DNA from: Coprinopsis marcescibilis
Taxonomy: Eukaryota > Basidiomycota > Agaricomycetes > Agaricales > Psathyrellaceae
Direction: 5' to 3'
DNA: 64,000 nt
Assembly: GCA_004369085.1 (NCBI GenBank)
Contig: ML210240.1
Coordinates: 43,086-107,085 of the forward strand
Shown here: positions 35,691-48,309 of the stretch, one piece after another
How positions within the stretch are numbered: position 1 is the stretch's first letter
Layout of the letters: each line of letters starts with the position of its first letter
Notes under the pieces: generated by a model
The model's input: the letters and a program-made list of their open reading frames with translations, nothing else
What the model was told of the DNA's origin: nothing
The model's database searches: none
Position numbers and translations under genes: made by a program

Positions 35691-37490
35691 ATGGCATCCC
35701 AGGCCCCATTGCGGAACAGAACTGGGAGGGCGCACTCCGAGTCACACATCCTTGAACTTGAAGCTCTTCATCGAGTTGGTGCTGTTCAAACCCGTCTACG
35801 TTCCCGAATCGGTCGGATGATCGAGCTAGAATTGCTCATTCGGGGGCTCAAATCCAAGAGAAATCAACTTTCAGTTACGCATCAGCTACCACCGGAGCTT
35901 CTAAGCCGAATCTTCGTCTTCTATAAGCAATATTTACAGACCCCTTCTTTGGGTGCTCCAAAGTGGTACCAGATCTCGCACGTCTCGCAATACTGGAGGG
36001 ACGTTGCGCTTGACGGCACGCAAATGTGGTCGAAAATCCAGTCATCTCCGTGGACACGAAGAATGTTGGAGCTTTCAAAGCGGGCGCCTCTCGATGTGAG
36101 CGTCTGGGGCCAAAACTATTCGTCGTCCACAGAGGATGGGATTCTCCTCCTCCGCTGCTTAGAAGCCTACGCATCCCGTTTCAACACCCTCCTCATAAAT
36201 AACATCTCGGGCGATATCGAGGAATGGGTATTCCGCCTGACTACAGCAGCTCCTCTCCTCATCGCGCTGGACATCGTAAAGACGAGCTCCAACGTCGGAG
36301 TACTTCTTCCGGCTGGAATTTTTGCCGGAAGCACTCCGCAACTGCGGAAACTCCAGTTGAACGGGTGCATTCCAAATTGGTCCTCCTCCGTCTTTTCCAA
36401 AGGTTCCCGATTGACATTCCTGAAGGTGCTGTACACCTTCGAGAGTGCTCCTGGGAGCCAACCGCCATCTCTTAACTTCATCCTGCAAGCCTTGGAAAAC
36501 ATGCCGCAACTCCTTTATTTGGAATTGAGTATGAAGCTAGCAGGGACTTCTTCAACAAATCGGCCACCCATTCGCCTGCCAGCCCTCCAAACTCTCAAAC
36601 TCACAGGGGAAATAAACGATGGCTCTGCCATTCTCAGCAGGTTGCAACTTCCGACATTCGTCAATGTCATGCTTTACATGTCACTCAAATCCATCAGCAA
36701 ATTCCAGTCTGCCGCGACCAATTTGGGAGGGTCCTGTGTGTCTTCGTGGCTCTCTAACCCCCTTTCTAATCCGAACAACACCGAGTCTCATTGCATTCAG
36801 TCGCTCAGGGTGCAAGCGCGAAAGCAAGTTATGACTCCCCAGACCTTCAAGTTCCAAGCTTGGCTTTCACATGTCTCATTGCCACCATCCGGCTCTCGCG
36901 AGTCTCACCCCAGCACTGATTTATCCATTGAACTGACACACATCGGAGACATTGGGGGATTTGAAAGCTTCAGGGAGTGTTTCGTATCAACACTCCCGTT
37001 GGAGCAACTAAAATGCTTGGACATGCACTACAATTTCGGATCCATCCTTCGTCTCAACCCATTTGCAAGCTTTCCCATCGAAAAGCTATATATCCATGGG
37101 CCGGCTAGTCTTCACTGCCTATCTCGTTACCTGAGCAGCGACCCAGCACTCTCAAGCGCAAGCCATGCTCGCCATCCATCATCTACAGGTTCACCTTCCG
37201 TTACCCATTTCCGCGCCCTTCGAACATTATGTGTGGTCGACATGGGTATCGAGGTGTTCGCGTCGGTCTCTCCTAACTACTATACGGACTTTGCCGACGT
37301 GCTCAAGTTGCGGCGCAGTCTTGGTTACGACCTAAAGACAATCAAGCTGATTGATCGACGCTTTTTGCCGGAGAGTATGGTGGACAATTGGAGAAACTTG
37401 GAGGCTGCGGAAGAAGTCTATTGGGATGGTGTAGTAAGAGAACTGGGGCCCGACGAACCATATACATGGGACTGGTTCGAAGAAGGGTGA
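35691..37490 (+). CDS. F-box/LRR-like protein
   Basis: Single open frame of 599 aa. It has an N-terminal coiled coil (RMIELELLIRGLKSKRN), F-box-like HQLPPELLSRIFVFYKQ and WYQISHVSQYWRDVALD. Leucine-rich irregular repeats follow (STPQLRKLQLNGC, NMPQLLYLELSM, LPALQTLKL, TLPLEQLKCLDM), ending with LKLRRSLGYDLKTIKL and a VDNWRNLEAAEEVYWDG block. It is an intact member of the local family and probably an SCF adaptor by F-box homology. The start is the first ATG after an in-frame stop; an upstream duplicated coiled-coil segment is outside the frame. Confidence 0.8.
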   Translation: MASQAPLRNRTGRAHSESHILELEALHRVGAVQTRLRSRIGRMIELELLIRGLKSKRNQLSVTHQLPPELLSRIFVFYKQYLQTPSLGAPKWYQISHVSQYWRDVALDGTQMWSKIQSSPWTRRMLELSKRAPLDVSVWGQNYSSSTEDGILLLRCLEAYASRFNTLLINNISGDIEEWVFRLTTAAPLLIALDIVKTSSNVGVLLPAGIFAGSTPQLRKLQLNGCIPNWSSSVFSKGSRLTFLKVLYTFESAPGSQPPSLNFILQALENMPQLLYLELSMKLAGTSSTNRPPIRLPALQTLKLTGEINDGSAILSRLQLPTFVNVMLYMSLKSISKFQSAATNLGGSCVSSWLSNPLSNPNNTESHCIQSLRVQARKQVMTPQTFKFQAWLSHVSLPPSGSRESHPSTDLSIELTHIGDIGGFESFRECFVSTLPLEQLKCLDMHYNFGSILRLNPFASFPIEKLYIHGPASLHCLSRYLSSDPALSSASHARHPSSTGSPSVTHFRALRTLCVVDMGIEVFASVSPNYYTDFADVLKLRRSLGYDLKTIKLIDRRFLPESMVDNWRNLEAAEEVYWDGVVRELGPDEPYTWDWFEEG

Positions 37491-39516
37491 GGGACGTCAC
37501 AAAGGTAATGCATCAGGGCCGCCGAACAGCGTGTTGGTGTGAACTGTTGCGGTGTTGAGAGTGTGGGCGGCAAAACCCACAATGACAAATAGTACCTTAA
37601 AGTTTATCCCAGTGAGTATGACTGTCACTTTTCTGCGCCGGCCGCGACGGTTGGGGCCCCTTCAGGCGAGCCTAAGGGCTAGGATAACGTTACTCGACTT
37701 CAAGACCTTTGAGTTCAGGTGTAATGGCCACTTAAACTGTCAAGAATTTGGTTGATAGCAGGGGAGAAGGTCGAGGAGTTGAAGCCTGAGACTATGGTTA
37801 GTGTCAAATTGTTACTGGGTAGTGGGCTACGTGGATTAGATTTCAGGGGAGACGGATGAGGGTGAGAATTGTGAGAATGGTGTCGATACCCACCCATGAA
37901 ATGCAGCTAACGCCTCATATTCCGTGTGAGTATTAGCTTTACCGTTATCATGACAGAGGGATCGTGGTTGGGCAAATTCATGATTTATCATTGGCACAGG
38001 GTGCTAGACCGTCGGTGTTCTAGTGGCATACAAGTGCTAGTTGCCCCAGCCTGTTTAAGAATGAGACTAATTTGAGGCAAATCGGCATCGAGCTTCATCC
38101 CCAGCGGCCGAGGACTTCTAACGCGGCAAAAAATGCATCTAGTGCGTGCGACCACGAGTCTGGGGTTTTCGGCGTTTATTCTGCGACACAGAGTAATCTG
38201 AGGGCCGGGAAACACGAAGCGCACCCTATGTGAGTGAGGCGTCACGGCGGCACCGTCGCCAGATATCAGGGTGCTGCTGCGCGGAATCGCTGCTGAACTG
38301 AGGAGCGGAGGAGTGACTGGTAGGATACGCAAATGGAAACACAACCTTGAAGTCCATGCACCCAGCTAGTCCGGACACCCGAACGGGCAGCATACTTTTC
38401 CGACACCACGAAACGGCGCCGATGACAGAAATGCAATTACTGCTGACACAGGAGACCAAGTTGTAGTCCTACACAAAGAATCCAAGCTACATTCCCCCCG
38501 AGAATCCCGTACTAGATGAAGATAGAAATCTGACAGGAACGATAATAGTAATCGCAATTTCGCACTTATTCTTATTGCAGCAGCCGGAGCTCATACGTCC
38601 ACACATTCTCGGGCTGAAAGGGACAGTCACCCCAATTACACCCCTGAAGCTGCGCAAGGTGTTACGCAGCACCAATACCAGGAGGCATGAATCGTATGAT
38701 ATTGCGAAAGATGATCACTTCACGAGAACAGTAACCAGTAAGAGCGTCCAGCCCGAAAAACATAAGGTATGTATGTATCTAAGTACAATGAACGCGTCAG
38801 CGCATCAGGACTGTCTGCCGAGCGGTCACCTTGGGGAGCATTACATTCGCGTCTAATCTAATCTATGTCAGTTAACCTGTGAAACCCCCGCGTACCCGTG
38901 CTACCGATCACTGGGACATAATCCTGATTTGCTAATACCGGCCATTGGTTCCGTTTGGCCAAGCGTGTTAGGTTGAGATCTGTGTTGGCTGGTGAGTTCA
39001 CTGACTGCGAGTTATATGGTCAATCGCCTTCTGGGTAGTCTCTCTGTTGACATGGTGGCACCCTGAGAATGGCCTGTGAGATGAAGGCGAAAGGGTCACT
39101 TCAAAAACTGTTCAATACCCGCTGAGTAACCTTGTTTTGTCAGCACTGACAAGATCAATGTTCGATGTGCCAAGCCATCGGACTAAATTTGTAACTCATC
39201 GTGGTCAAAGCTTGGTCAACGGCCTTCAGTCCGTTCCGTGTCTGCGCAGCGCAGCCTCATAGATTGCGTTGCAGCAACGGCAAGGGCATTAGAAATGGGG
39301 TTAGTACTTACGATCTGGCGTCAATCTCTGCACGTAAGCTTGACAGGACGTTCAGCAGAATGCAAACATGCCGGTCAGGGACCCGCATGTCGGCGGTTGA
39401 TGAGGTGGAAACGGAAACCACGGATAAAAAAGCGGAAGCAAATGTAATCGAAGGAGACCTTTATAAGGGGCCCGACGTTTCCTGATAGCGTCGGTTTACT
39501 TTTTTCCTTCCTTCCA
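37491..39516. other. Long intergenic region; ABC transporter promoter
   Basis: About 2 kb without a supported gene; short ORFs on both strands have no protein features. The last part is the transporter promoter, with a TATA-like TTTATAAG at 39460-39467 about 50 bp before the ATG. No repeats recognised. Confidence 0.45.
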
Positions 39517-42500
39517 ATGTCAGAACCCGCCCACCTACCCGACATCGTAGAGGAGACCCCATCGGCGTCTGTCTCTCGTGTCGCATCGACGTTAAAGCTC
39601 GAATCCGACGTCCACCATCACCACCACGAGAAACACCATGAACACCCACCATCAGCGAGCCCAAGAACTCATTTCACTAAGCCCAGGCGGAATTCCACCG
39701 CCTCGCGTGTCTCTATCGATTTCTTCGACCCTGAAGGTGTAAACGAATTGCGGAGAACCATCACTAAAGAGACGACAGAGCACCCACTGCCGAAGGAGTC
39801 AGAATCAACCTCATCGGATGCGTCTTCTGATCACACCCTGGCTGTGGATGAAAACGATTTCAACTTGGAGAGAGTCATTCGACAAGTTCTTCGCAGGTAT
39901 GTACATCATTATTGACCACCTCTTATTTGCTCAATATCACCCCACAGACGCGACAAGGGAGAAATCAAATCCCGTGAACTCGGTGTCGTCTTTCGCGACC
40001 TTCGGGTCGTCGGACTTGGGTCGGCAGCTTCGTACCAACCGACGTTCGGGTCTCTATTCAACCCTCTCGACATCGTTAGCAGTATCAGGAATGCCAGAAA
40101 TCCGCCTCTACGAGACATCCTTCAGGGATTTGAGGGTGTGGTGAAGCCAGGAGAGATGATTCGTAAGTTTTCATCCTTACCGAAAACTATACATTTTAAC
40201 CGGTCTTTATAGTCGTCCTTGGTAGCCCGGGTGCTGGATGCAGCACTTTCCTCAAGACTCTCGCTAATCATCGCGATGAATACCACGCCGTTGAGGGCGA
40301 GGTCCACTACGACTCGATATCGCCTGCCGATCTCAAGCGATATTTCCGTGGCGACGTCCAATACTGCCCTGAAGACGATATCCACTTCCCTACCCTCACT
40401 GTTGAGCAAACCATCAAGTTTGCAGGCCGCACAAGAACGCCGCGCAATCGCGTCGAATATTCCCGCGAACAGTTTAACGACCTGCTCGCAAACATCCTGA
40501 CCACCGTCTTTGGTCTGCGCCAGGTGAAGGATACCCCAGTTGGAGACGCGATGATCCGTGGCATTAGTGGTGGTCAGAAGAAGCGAGTCTCCATTGCTGA
40601 ATCACTGGCTACCCGTGCTTGCATTGCTTCTTGGGACAAGTGCGTTTCTATTTTAGTTTGGCCTATAGCATGGACTAATCGTTCTGTATAGCTCGACCCG
40701 AGGTCTTGATGCCAGTACTGCACTGGAGTTTGTTCAGGCCTTGCGTATCGCCACCGATACCATGCGCCACAGCACCATCGTGTCTCTGTACCAGGCCGGC
40801 GAGTCACTCTATAAGCACTTCGATAAGGTCTGCCTTATCTACGAGGGCCGCATGGCGTACTTTGGTCCTGCCGATAAGGCCAAGGACTATTTCATCGAGA
40901 TGGGGTAAGCTTTTCTTATTAGTCGCGCGTATGGTCGTGTGTATTGACAACTTTTTAGTTACGAGCCAGTTCCCCGTCAAACAACTCCCGATTTCCTTGT
41001 TGCGGTTACTGACCCCTCTGCGCGCATTCGTCGTGACGGTATTACCGCGCAACCCAATACTGCAGACGAGTTCGCTGCGTACTTCAAGAACTCTGACCTC
41101 GGGGCTGATAATCGCGCTGAAATTGATGCATATATGGCAAAACATGTTGGAAAGCCTGAGCTGTTTACAGCATATAGCGACAGTGCTCGCGCGGAATTCT
41201 CAAAAAGGAGTGGCAAGTCAAAGTACGTCATGTATTAGTCCTTTTCCTTCAAATCTGACCCCCAGTGCTGTCGACAGTCCTTACATGCTCACCATTCCTC
41301 AGCAAGTCGCCGCCGTTATGCGCCGTAAGGTTCAGATCCTCAGAGGAAATATGTTGTCGACCTACATCAATCTCTTGTACGCCACCGTTTCCTACAACCC
41401 TACCCTATTATCATGCTGACCACATCCCAGCACCTTCGTCTTCCAGGGCCTCATCATGGGTAGCATTTTCTTGAAGATGCCCGAGAGGACGTCCGCATTT
41501 TTCTCTCGTGGAGGTGTCCTGTTCTTGTGAGTTTGCTTTCTGTTCTATCAACTTGTCTTGATACTCATTTATGCGTAGTGCTCTGCTCTTCTCGGCACTG
41601 GCTACTATGGCTGAAATTCCCTCACTCTACGCACAACGTCGAATTGTCCTTCGCCATGAAAAGGCAGCATTGTATCACCCATTCGTCGAGGCTCTGGCAC
41701 ACACACTCGTTGATATCCCCATTTCTCTCGTTATTCTGTCGGTTTTCTCGATAGTACTCTACTTTATGACTGGTCTACAGAAATCTGCTGTAAGTGGTTT
41801 TCTCCTCACGCCTCGCTGCAATTCGCTCATGCATCTCATTATAGGACCAATTCTTGTACGTCGATTCCATCGGGAGGATGGGCAACTACTAACATCTTGT
41901 TTAAAGCACGTTCTTTGTGTTCATCCAACTCCTATCCCTGACAATGAAGGCCTGGTTCCGCGCCATCGCTGCTGCTTTCAAGTCGGAAGCCACCGCTCAG
42001 TCGGTAGCTGGCATTTCCGTCCTCGCCCTCTCCATTTACACCGGTTATAATATTCCTATGCCGAGTATGATTGGTGCCCTGCGATGGATCACTTACATCA
42101 ACGTAGGTTTCTTTTTTAAAACTTGCATCTTATTTATATACTGATTGCTTCATTTTTGCTACATCAGCCATTCCGCTACGGGTACGTCGCGTGTTTAGTA
42201 GGCTCGTTACGATTCTGAAGGGCTGACACATGCACTTGTTTAGTTTCGAGGCTATCTTGACTAATGAGTTCCGAACTCTCAAAGGTCAATGCGACGCACT
42301 GGTACCTCAAGGTCCGGGTTACGAGAATGTTTCGTTGGCGAACCAGGTCTGCGCTGTCATCGGCGCCAGACCAGGAGAGGACTTTGTCGATGGTGCCGTC
42401 TTTGCCAAGCTTTCGTACGATTTTGATTGGGCCAACACCTGGCGTGTAAGCAACCATTTCTCCCCAGCCTGCCAGTTACCCTCAATTAACTATATGTTCT

Positions 42501-45245
42501 CAGAACTTGGGAATTACCATCGCATTCGCCGTTGGTTTCACTGTGTTCTTGCTTATCTTCGCCGAGTATAACACGTCGTCTTCTTTCGACACCGCCGTTA
42601 CCCTCTTCAAACGAGGAACCAAGCGCATCGATGCCAAGAAGTCTGATGAGGAGAAGGCTTCCTCCTCCTCCTCCTCCTCGTTTGGCGTAGTCGAGAAGAA
42701 GGGTTCTACCGCCTCGCTGCCCAAGGCTACCCACCTCAAAATGACCGACGTCTTCACCTGGCAACATGTCGACTACACCGTCCCCATTTCTGGCGCAGAT
42801 GATAGGAAGCTATTGTCAGATGTATCTGGCTTTGTCGCCCCTGGAAAGCTTACCGCTTTGATGGGAGAGTCCGGTGCGGGCAAGACAACCTTGCTGAACG
42901 TGTTGGCCAAGCGGGTGTACAGTGGTATTGTTACCGGAGATATGCTCGTCAATGGGCAGCCTCTTCCTGCGGATTTCCAATCTCAAACGTTGGTTTTTGC
43001 CTCTGCTTATTTTTCGGGGATTATACTAACGATTTATCTGATATCAGTGGCTACTGCCAACAAATGGATACTCATCTCGGCACTGCAACTGTTAGGGAGG
43101 CTTTGTTGTTCTCGGCCAAGCTTCGTCAACCTGCCTCTGTCCCTTTGAAAGAGAAGGAAGAATAGTGAGTTCTTTTCTTTCTTTTTTCTCCTGTCATATT
43201 CTGACGCCTTTTACTTTCAGTGTCGAGCAATGTATCCAAATGTGCCAGTTGGAAGAATACGCGGATGCCGTCGTTGGATCTTTGAACGTCGAATACCGCA
43301 AGAGGACTACCATCGCTGTCGAACTTGCCGCCAAGGTAAATATCTGCTCTTATATGTGTTCGTAGCGATTTGATCTGATTGGGATTGTCTAGCCTAAATT
43401 GCTACTGTTCTTGGACGAGCCGACATCTGGCTTGGACTCTCAGAGTGCCTGGGCTATTGTCTCGTTCTTGAGGCATCTCGCTGACCAGGGACAGGCAATC
43501 CTTTGCACTATCCATCAGGTACGGCTTGTTCACTTCTTTATCTGGTGATGTCCCATTCTGACTACTTTGTTCGATAGCCCTCTGCCGAACTTTTCCAAGT
43601 AAGGGTACTTCCGACTGTCTTATCGACCACATATTAACGATAGTTCTCAGATCTTCGATCGCATGTTACTGCTCAGGAGGGGTGGTGAAACCGTCTACTT
43701 TGGTGACCTTGGCCGCAACGCATCGACTCTCATCCAGTACTTCGAGAGGAACGGAGCACGAACCTGTGACCCCTCAGAGAACCCGTGAGTTTATTTACCG
43801 CTTCTTTGGCTTTCTTCAGGACCTCAACAACGTTCCCAAATTTACAGTGCTGAATATATGCTCGACGTTATCGGAGCTGGCGCCACTGCTACAACTGCCT
43901 TTGACTGGCACAGCATCTGGAAGGCGTCCCCGGAATCGAACAGCGTACAGGCCGAGCTTGAAGCAATTCATCAGCAAGGAAGAGACCGTCCCGCTGTCGA
44001 GGCTGAGCTCCACTCCGAGTTTGCGACCCCCTGGTTCTACCAACTCAAGGAATTGTTCTTGAGGAATGCTTCCGACTATTGGAGGGACCCGACCTACCTC
44101 ATGGCCAAGCTCGTCCTCAATGTCGTTGCCGGTCTGTTCATTGGCTTTACCTTCTACCGATCCAGGGATACCCAAGCTGGCACGCAAAACAAGCTCTTCG
44201 TAAGTAGCTTTCTCCGAAGATTCTTTCTTCAGCTGCTGACCCCGATCTGTCCGTTTACCATAGGCTATCTTCATGGCGACGATTCTCAGTGTCCCCCTTG
44301 CCAGTCAGCTGCAGGTGCCGTTCATCAACCTTCGAACAATCTACGAAATTCGGGAGCGTCCCAGTCGGATGTACAGCTGGACGGCCATGGTTGCGTCGCA
44401 GATGCTCATCGAGATCCCATGGAACTTGTTTGGCACGGCCTTGCTGTTCTTCTGCTGGTACTGGCCTGTTGGCTTCCCCGCTGATCGTGCCGGATACACC
44501 TACCTCATGCTCGGCGTTGTATACCCCTTCTATTTCACGACCATCGGTCAGGCAGTTGCAGCCATGGCACCTAGTGCAGAGATTGCGGCGCTGTTGTTCT
44601 CTCTACTTTTCTCGTTTGTCCTTTCCTTGTATGTGTATTTCTTCTTCTATCAGCTGTGGGATGGTTTGCTGATGTTACTTGTTTGATAGCAATGGTGTCT
44701 TGCAGCCTTTCCGCGAACTTGGATGGTGGCAATGGATGTGAGTTTCCTTTCTTGCTCCCTTCTTGAGCTGTTTCTGATGGTTCTTGGCAGGTACCGACTT
44801 TCGCCTTACACCTATCTGATTGAGGGTCTGCTCGGTCAAGCCATCGGACGTCAAGATATCAACTGCTCGCCTGTTGAATTCGTCCAGATCAACCCGCCAA
44901 GTGGGATGACGTGTGGCGATTACATGGGACCGTTCCTGTCCTACGCAGGTGGTTATATGACCAACCCCGAGGACAGCGCTGCATGCAATTATTGCAGCAC
45001 GAGGACTACGGATGACTTTTTGGTTCGCAACTTCAACATTGATTATGCGCACCGGTGGAGGAATGTGGGCATCATGTGTGCCTTCACTGTCTTCAATGTG
45101 AGTGTTTGTCAACGAGGCGAGAGGGATGGTTGGCTGACTGTACGCGCCCCTTTCGCAGATTGTTATGGTTTTTGTCCTCACATACCTGTTCCGTATCCGG
45201 ACTGGAAGCTTGTTGCCCAACTTTAGGAAGGCCAAGAAGCAGTAG
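39517..45245 (+). CDS. PDR/ABCG-type full-size ABC transporter
   Basis: Twenty-three exons close in frame to about 1498 aa, the normal size of the fungal pleiotropic drug resistance family. Layout is NBD1-TMD1-NBD2-TMD2, a plasma-membrane exporter of lipophilic compounds by family. NBD1 has the fungal asymmetric Walker A GSPGAGCS (Cys for Lys), signature [13 protein letters not shown] and [12 protein letters not shown]2 has [15 protein letters not shown] (about aa 900), the degenerate signature [19 protein letters not shown] and [19 protein letters not shown] landmarks are PFRYGFEA, FNGVLQPF and [10 protein letters not shown] at the end. The last extracellular loop is Cys-rich. Exons of 11, 14 and 21 nt occur (41845-41855, 42168-42181, 43578-43598). 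Confidence 0.95.
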
Positions 45246-46009
45246 ACCTGTCTGCGGCTAGGAATTTTGTTGTCGCCTTCATGGACCTTGTTTGAATTTT
45301 CTATTTAGATCTAGACTCGTTACCTGTTCCACGCACATACTTTCTCTTTTAGATATCACACATCTCCAAGGTTATTTATCAAGCACAAGCATCAATCTCT
45401 GACCATGTTTCATTCGATATATTAATAGTGTTAGATACTAGGCCCCTTCATGCATACATATTACTTACGACATGGCATGGTGTATATTCCCGCATTTTCC
45501 TAGTTTATTTTGTTTAGTATACGCATTTTAAAGCGAATAATTAATTTTTGGGATCTTTATGTTTGGCATGTTCTTGCGTCCTGGTTTGAGGTTGTGTTTA
45601 TGTTGAATTGAGCAAGTGCAGGGTTGAAGGTTTCTACTGGTCCAACAGGTCCCGACTCCAGTCTGGGGCTATTTTGGGGTGTAGTTAACGGCGCCGGGTA
45701 GTGCTTAGTGACTCAGGGAAGAGTACGAAGGTACCGTCGGACATCGCAGTCGACTTTTCTTTGTGATGGAGTGCTCCTCCTTAGAGATGACGTTCGCGCG
45801 AGCAAAAAATCATGATAATTGGATTGGCTAGATCAAAGAGGAAAACTGCGAATGAATCCGAATCAAGGATGATGGTATTATCGCGGGAGGTTGCTTGATC
45901 ATTACATCGACGACAATATTATACATTGGCTTTGCTACATTGGAATATGATGGATAATGATTGTTCATTCAGTGGAATGGATGGGTTCGTGAAGGGGTTA
46001 TTAGGGAAA
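45246..46009. other. Convergent intergenic region
   Basis: Lies between the 3' ends of the transporter and the CsbD-like gene; AT-rich, consistent with two 3' UTRs. No gene or repeat recognised. Confidence 0.4.
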
Positions 46010-46490
46010 TCAGAGTTTCCTGTTGATATCTTGCTGGGTTTCGCCCTTTCCGTGACGGATATCACCTGAATTGCAAACTGTCAGGAACGGGGCGTTAGTG
46101 GTGGAGGTTGTGTGGACGCTAACCTTGCATCTGCTGAGACCTATCGCCAGTGATGGATCCGACGACTTGGTCTTTCTTGCCAACGACGCGGTCCTGGGTG
46201 CCTTCAGCGTAGCCCTTGGCACGGGCAGCGTCGTATTCGGCTTCGCCGGCGGCGTGCTCTTGCTTGCCCTCGCGCTGGAGGTTGGTGGCACCAAAGATGC
46301 TGCCGATCTGGAAATGATGGGTATTGATTAGGGACATTGGACTTCAACGGTGAGGGTGAACGTACGGTGTCTTTCACGCTACCCTTGGTGGAGTGGAATT
46401 GTCCGGAAGTTTTGCTAGTGAATTATTAGATTGGGTGGCTGGGCAAGGAGATGTGAGATGTGATGCTTACTTTGGTCCGTCAGAAGACAT
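46010..46490 (-). CDS. CsbD-like stress-response protein
   Basis: Four exons on the minus strand (46471-46490, 46366-46414, 46124-46307, 46010-46065) give about 102 aa. Begins MSSDGPNKTSGQFHSTKGSV, followed by DTIGSIFGATNLQREGKQEH, AAGEAEYDAARAKGYAEGTQ, a GKKDQVVGSITGD segment and a short C-terminus. The Gly/Lys/Asp/Gln-rich helical pattern with KG..K..IG and GK.DQVVGS fits CsbD-like proteins, small hydrophilic proteins often induced by stress in fungi and bacteria. Molecular role is not established. Confidence 0.8.
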
Positions 46491-47467
46491 GTCTGTATTT
46501 GAAATGGTCGGGAGTGTTGGTAAAGAAGCTATTGCTTTGGTTGATGTTTGGTACTTTGAGTTGTCTAAACTTCGAAGTATCCGTCAACCTTTTATACCTT
46601 GGAGAGCTCTGGCAATTTGATGACCGCATGCTGTGTTGAATACGCAACACATGGCTTAGAATGGGCGGTAAGGTCGTCCACCGCGTCCCTTCATTGAGCA
46701 GTGGAGTTGCTTGTCGTCACTGGCGTCATGACATTACCGCTGCGTGCATTACGCAAAGGGATGTTAATACTCCACTCGCTGCATTGTTCCTGGTGTTACT
46801 CCGGGTACTCGGTTACGCCTCGGATGGTTGAGAACTACAGTTGGAGTGAGCCAAAAAGTCACGGTGTGTGACGCACATAAGTAGATCCGGATGCTGTATA
46901 TCTTCTCGGCCAGGGCTTAATTTAGTAGCTCTGACGCACTAAATAGCTCGACTCTGTAATTCCATTTGCGAATAGATCCTGAACTTTAAAGCGTGGAATA
47001 TAGCCTCCTCCTTGTCCCAATGACTTGCCAGTGACGTCATTTCAACCACGCCAAGACATACATCTCGGAGTGTCTTGGCGGACTTGGCACGGAATCTGTT
47101 TTGGGCTTTAGGGCGCTAAAATGGAGAATTGGACCTTGTTGAGCTCTGAAATGATCAGTTGTTGCCGGTGAGCAACAGCTTTACGCGTTTTTTGCATGCC
47201 TTAAGCCATAATGTGACTGAAACTGACTGGAAACCGGAGAAAGATGATGATTTAATCTATTAGTCACTTCATACACGGTACACCACCGACATGAATGGTT
47301 CAAATTTCCCAAAGAAAATTCGGCGAAACGAGTAGATAGGACTTACAGACAGAATCTATTGAGTTTATACAGAAAGCTTCCCTGGTTGGGCGCTATCCTA
47401 CACTTGTTAGCAATGTACTTCAAGAACGAAGGGGAAATACGAATTTTATGTAATACATTCATCGAGG
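46491..47467. other. Intergenic, CsbD-like promoter side
   Basis: About 1 kb with no supported gene. The right half of the minus-strand CsbD-like promoter lies here. Nothing else recognised. Confidence 0.35.
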
Positions 47468-48309
47468 ATGATCGAGAAAGGCATTCTCGTGCTTCTAGCC
47501 TTTGTCTGCCTCCTACCTCATTGCTTCTCCCGTCGTCACTGCCGTTGTCAACGACGACAACGGGGCTCTCGACATCGCCGAAAGAATTTTTACAGGCGCC
47601 ATCGATCCTTTCTGCTCGATAGCCACCCTCGATTTCAAGAAGCCACACGGACGGACACGGCGATTTGGCCGATGCAGAGAGTCTGGTCGACTTATCTCAA
47701 CACCGCATCAAGGATTGCACACGCCGAGCAGGACAGCAAAAGAGCGCCAGGACCACAAGAAACAGACTTTACTTCACCGTCGGACAAATCGATGAGGTCG
47801 TCGAAGCGGCACGGAGGGCAGAGGGGTCATAACCAGCGTGACACCGACATACTTGAGCTACTGCCTTACACCAGAGGAAACGACGATATACATTTGCGCG
47901 AGTCGCTCTACCTTTCGGTACGTAATCTATTGTGGACGTGTTTTCTTGTTTCTTTCCATACCGGCTGTCTGGGTGACGACAGCGAGGCAAAATGACGGAA
48001 TGGCTTAAGGATCGACTCGATGCCTGGCCTGACTCCTTCTTGCTGTTCGAACTCCGTGGCGGTTTGCTCCCACGAATTCTCTCAAAAGACGTTGATTTCG
48101 ACGGCATGTGCCTCACTTCTTGCTATTCGAACTCTGTGAGGATTGGAACCGAATACTTTCAAAGGACGTGTTTTTTAAACGTTTTCGCTCGTTACAGTCC
48201 GATTGAGGGAATGTGCCTCCGAGTATGTGCCTGGCTGCTGCTCATATATCATGTTGTTGAGACGACGACAATCCTTTGGCGCCGTGATGTAGGGGCTTTT
48301 AAGTGTTAA
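47468..48309 (+). pseudogene. Decayed or unmodelled gene region
   Basis: Coding-like stretches appear in different plus frames: ASPVVTAVVNDDNGALDIAE (from about 47518), RNRLYFTVGQIDEVVEAARR (about 47755) and TEWLKDRLDAWPDSFLLFEL (about 48000). I could not join them with consistent splice phases. An imperfect direct repeat (48030-48075 and 48110-48160, cttcttgct.ttcgaactc) lies at the end. Either a pseudogene or a gene with unusual introns; function unknown. Confidence 0.3.
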
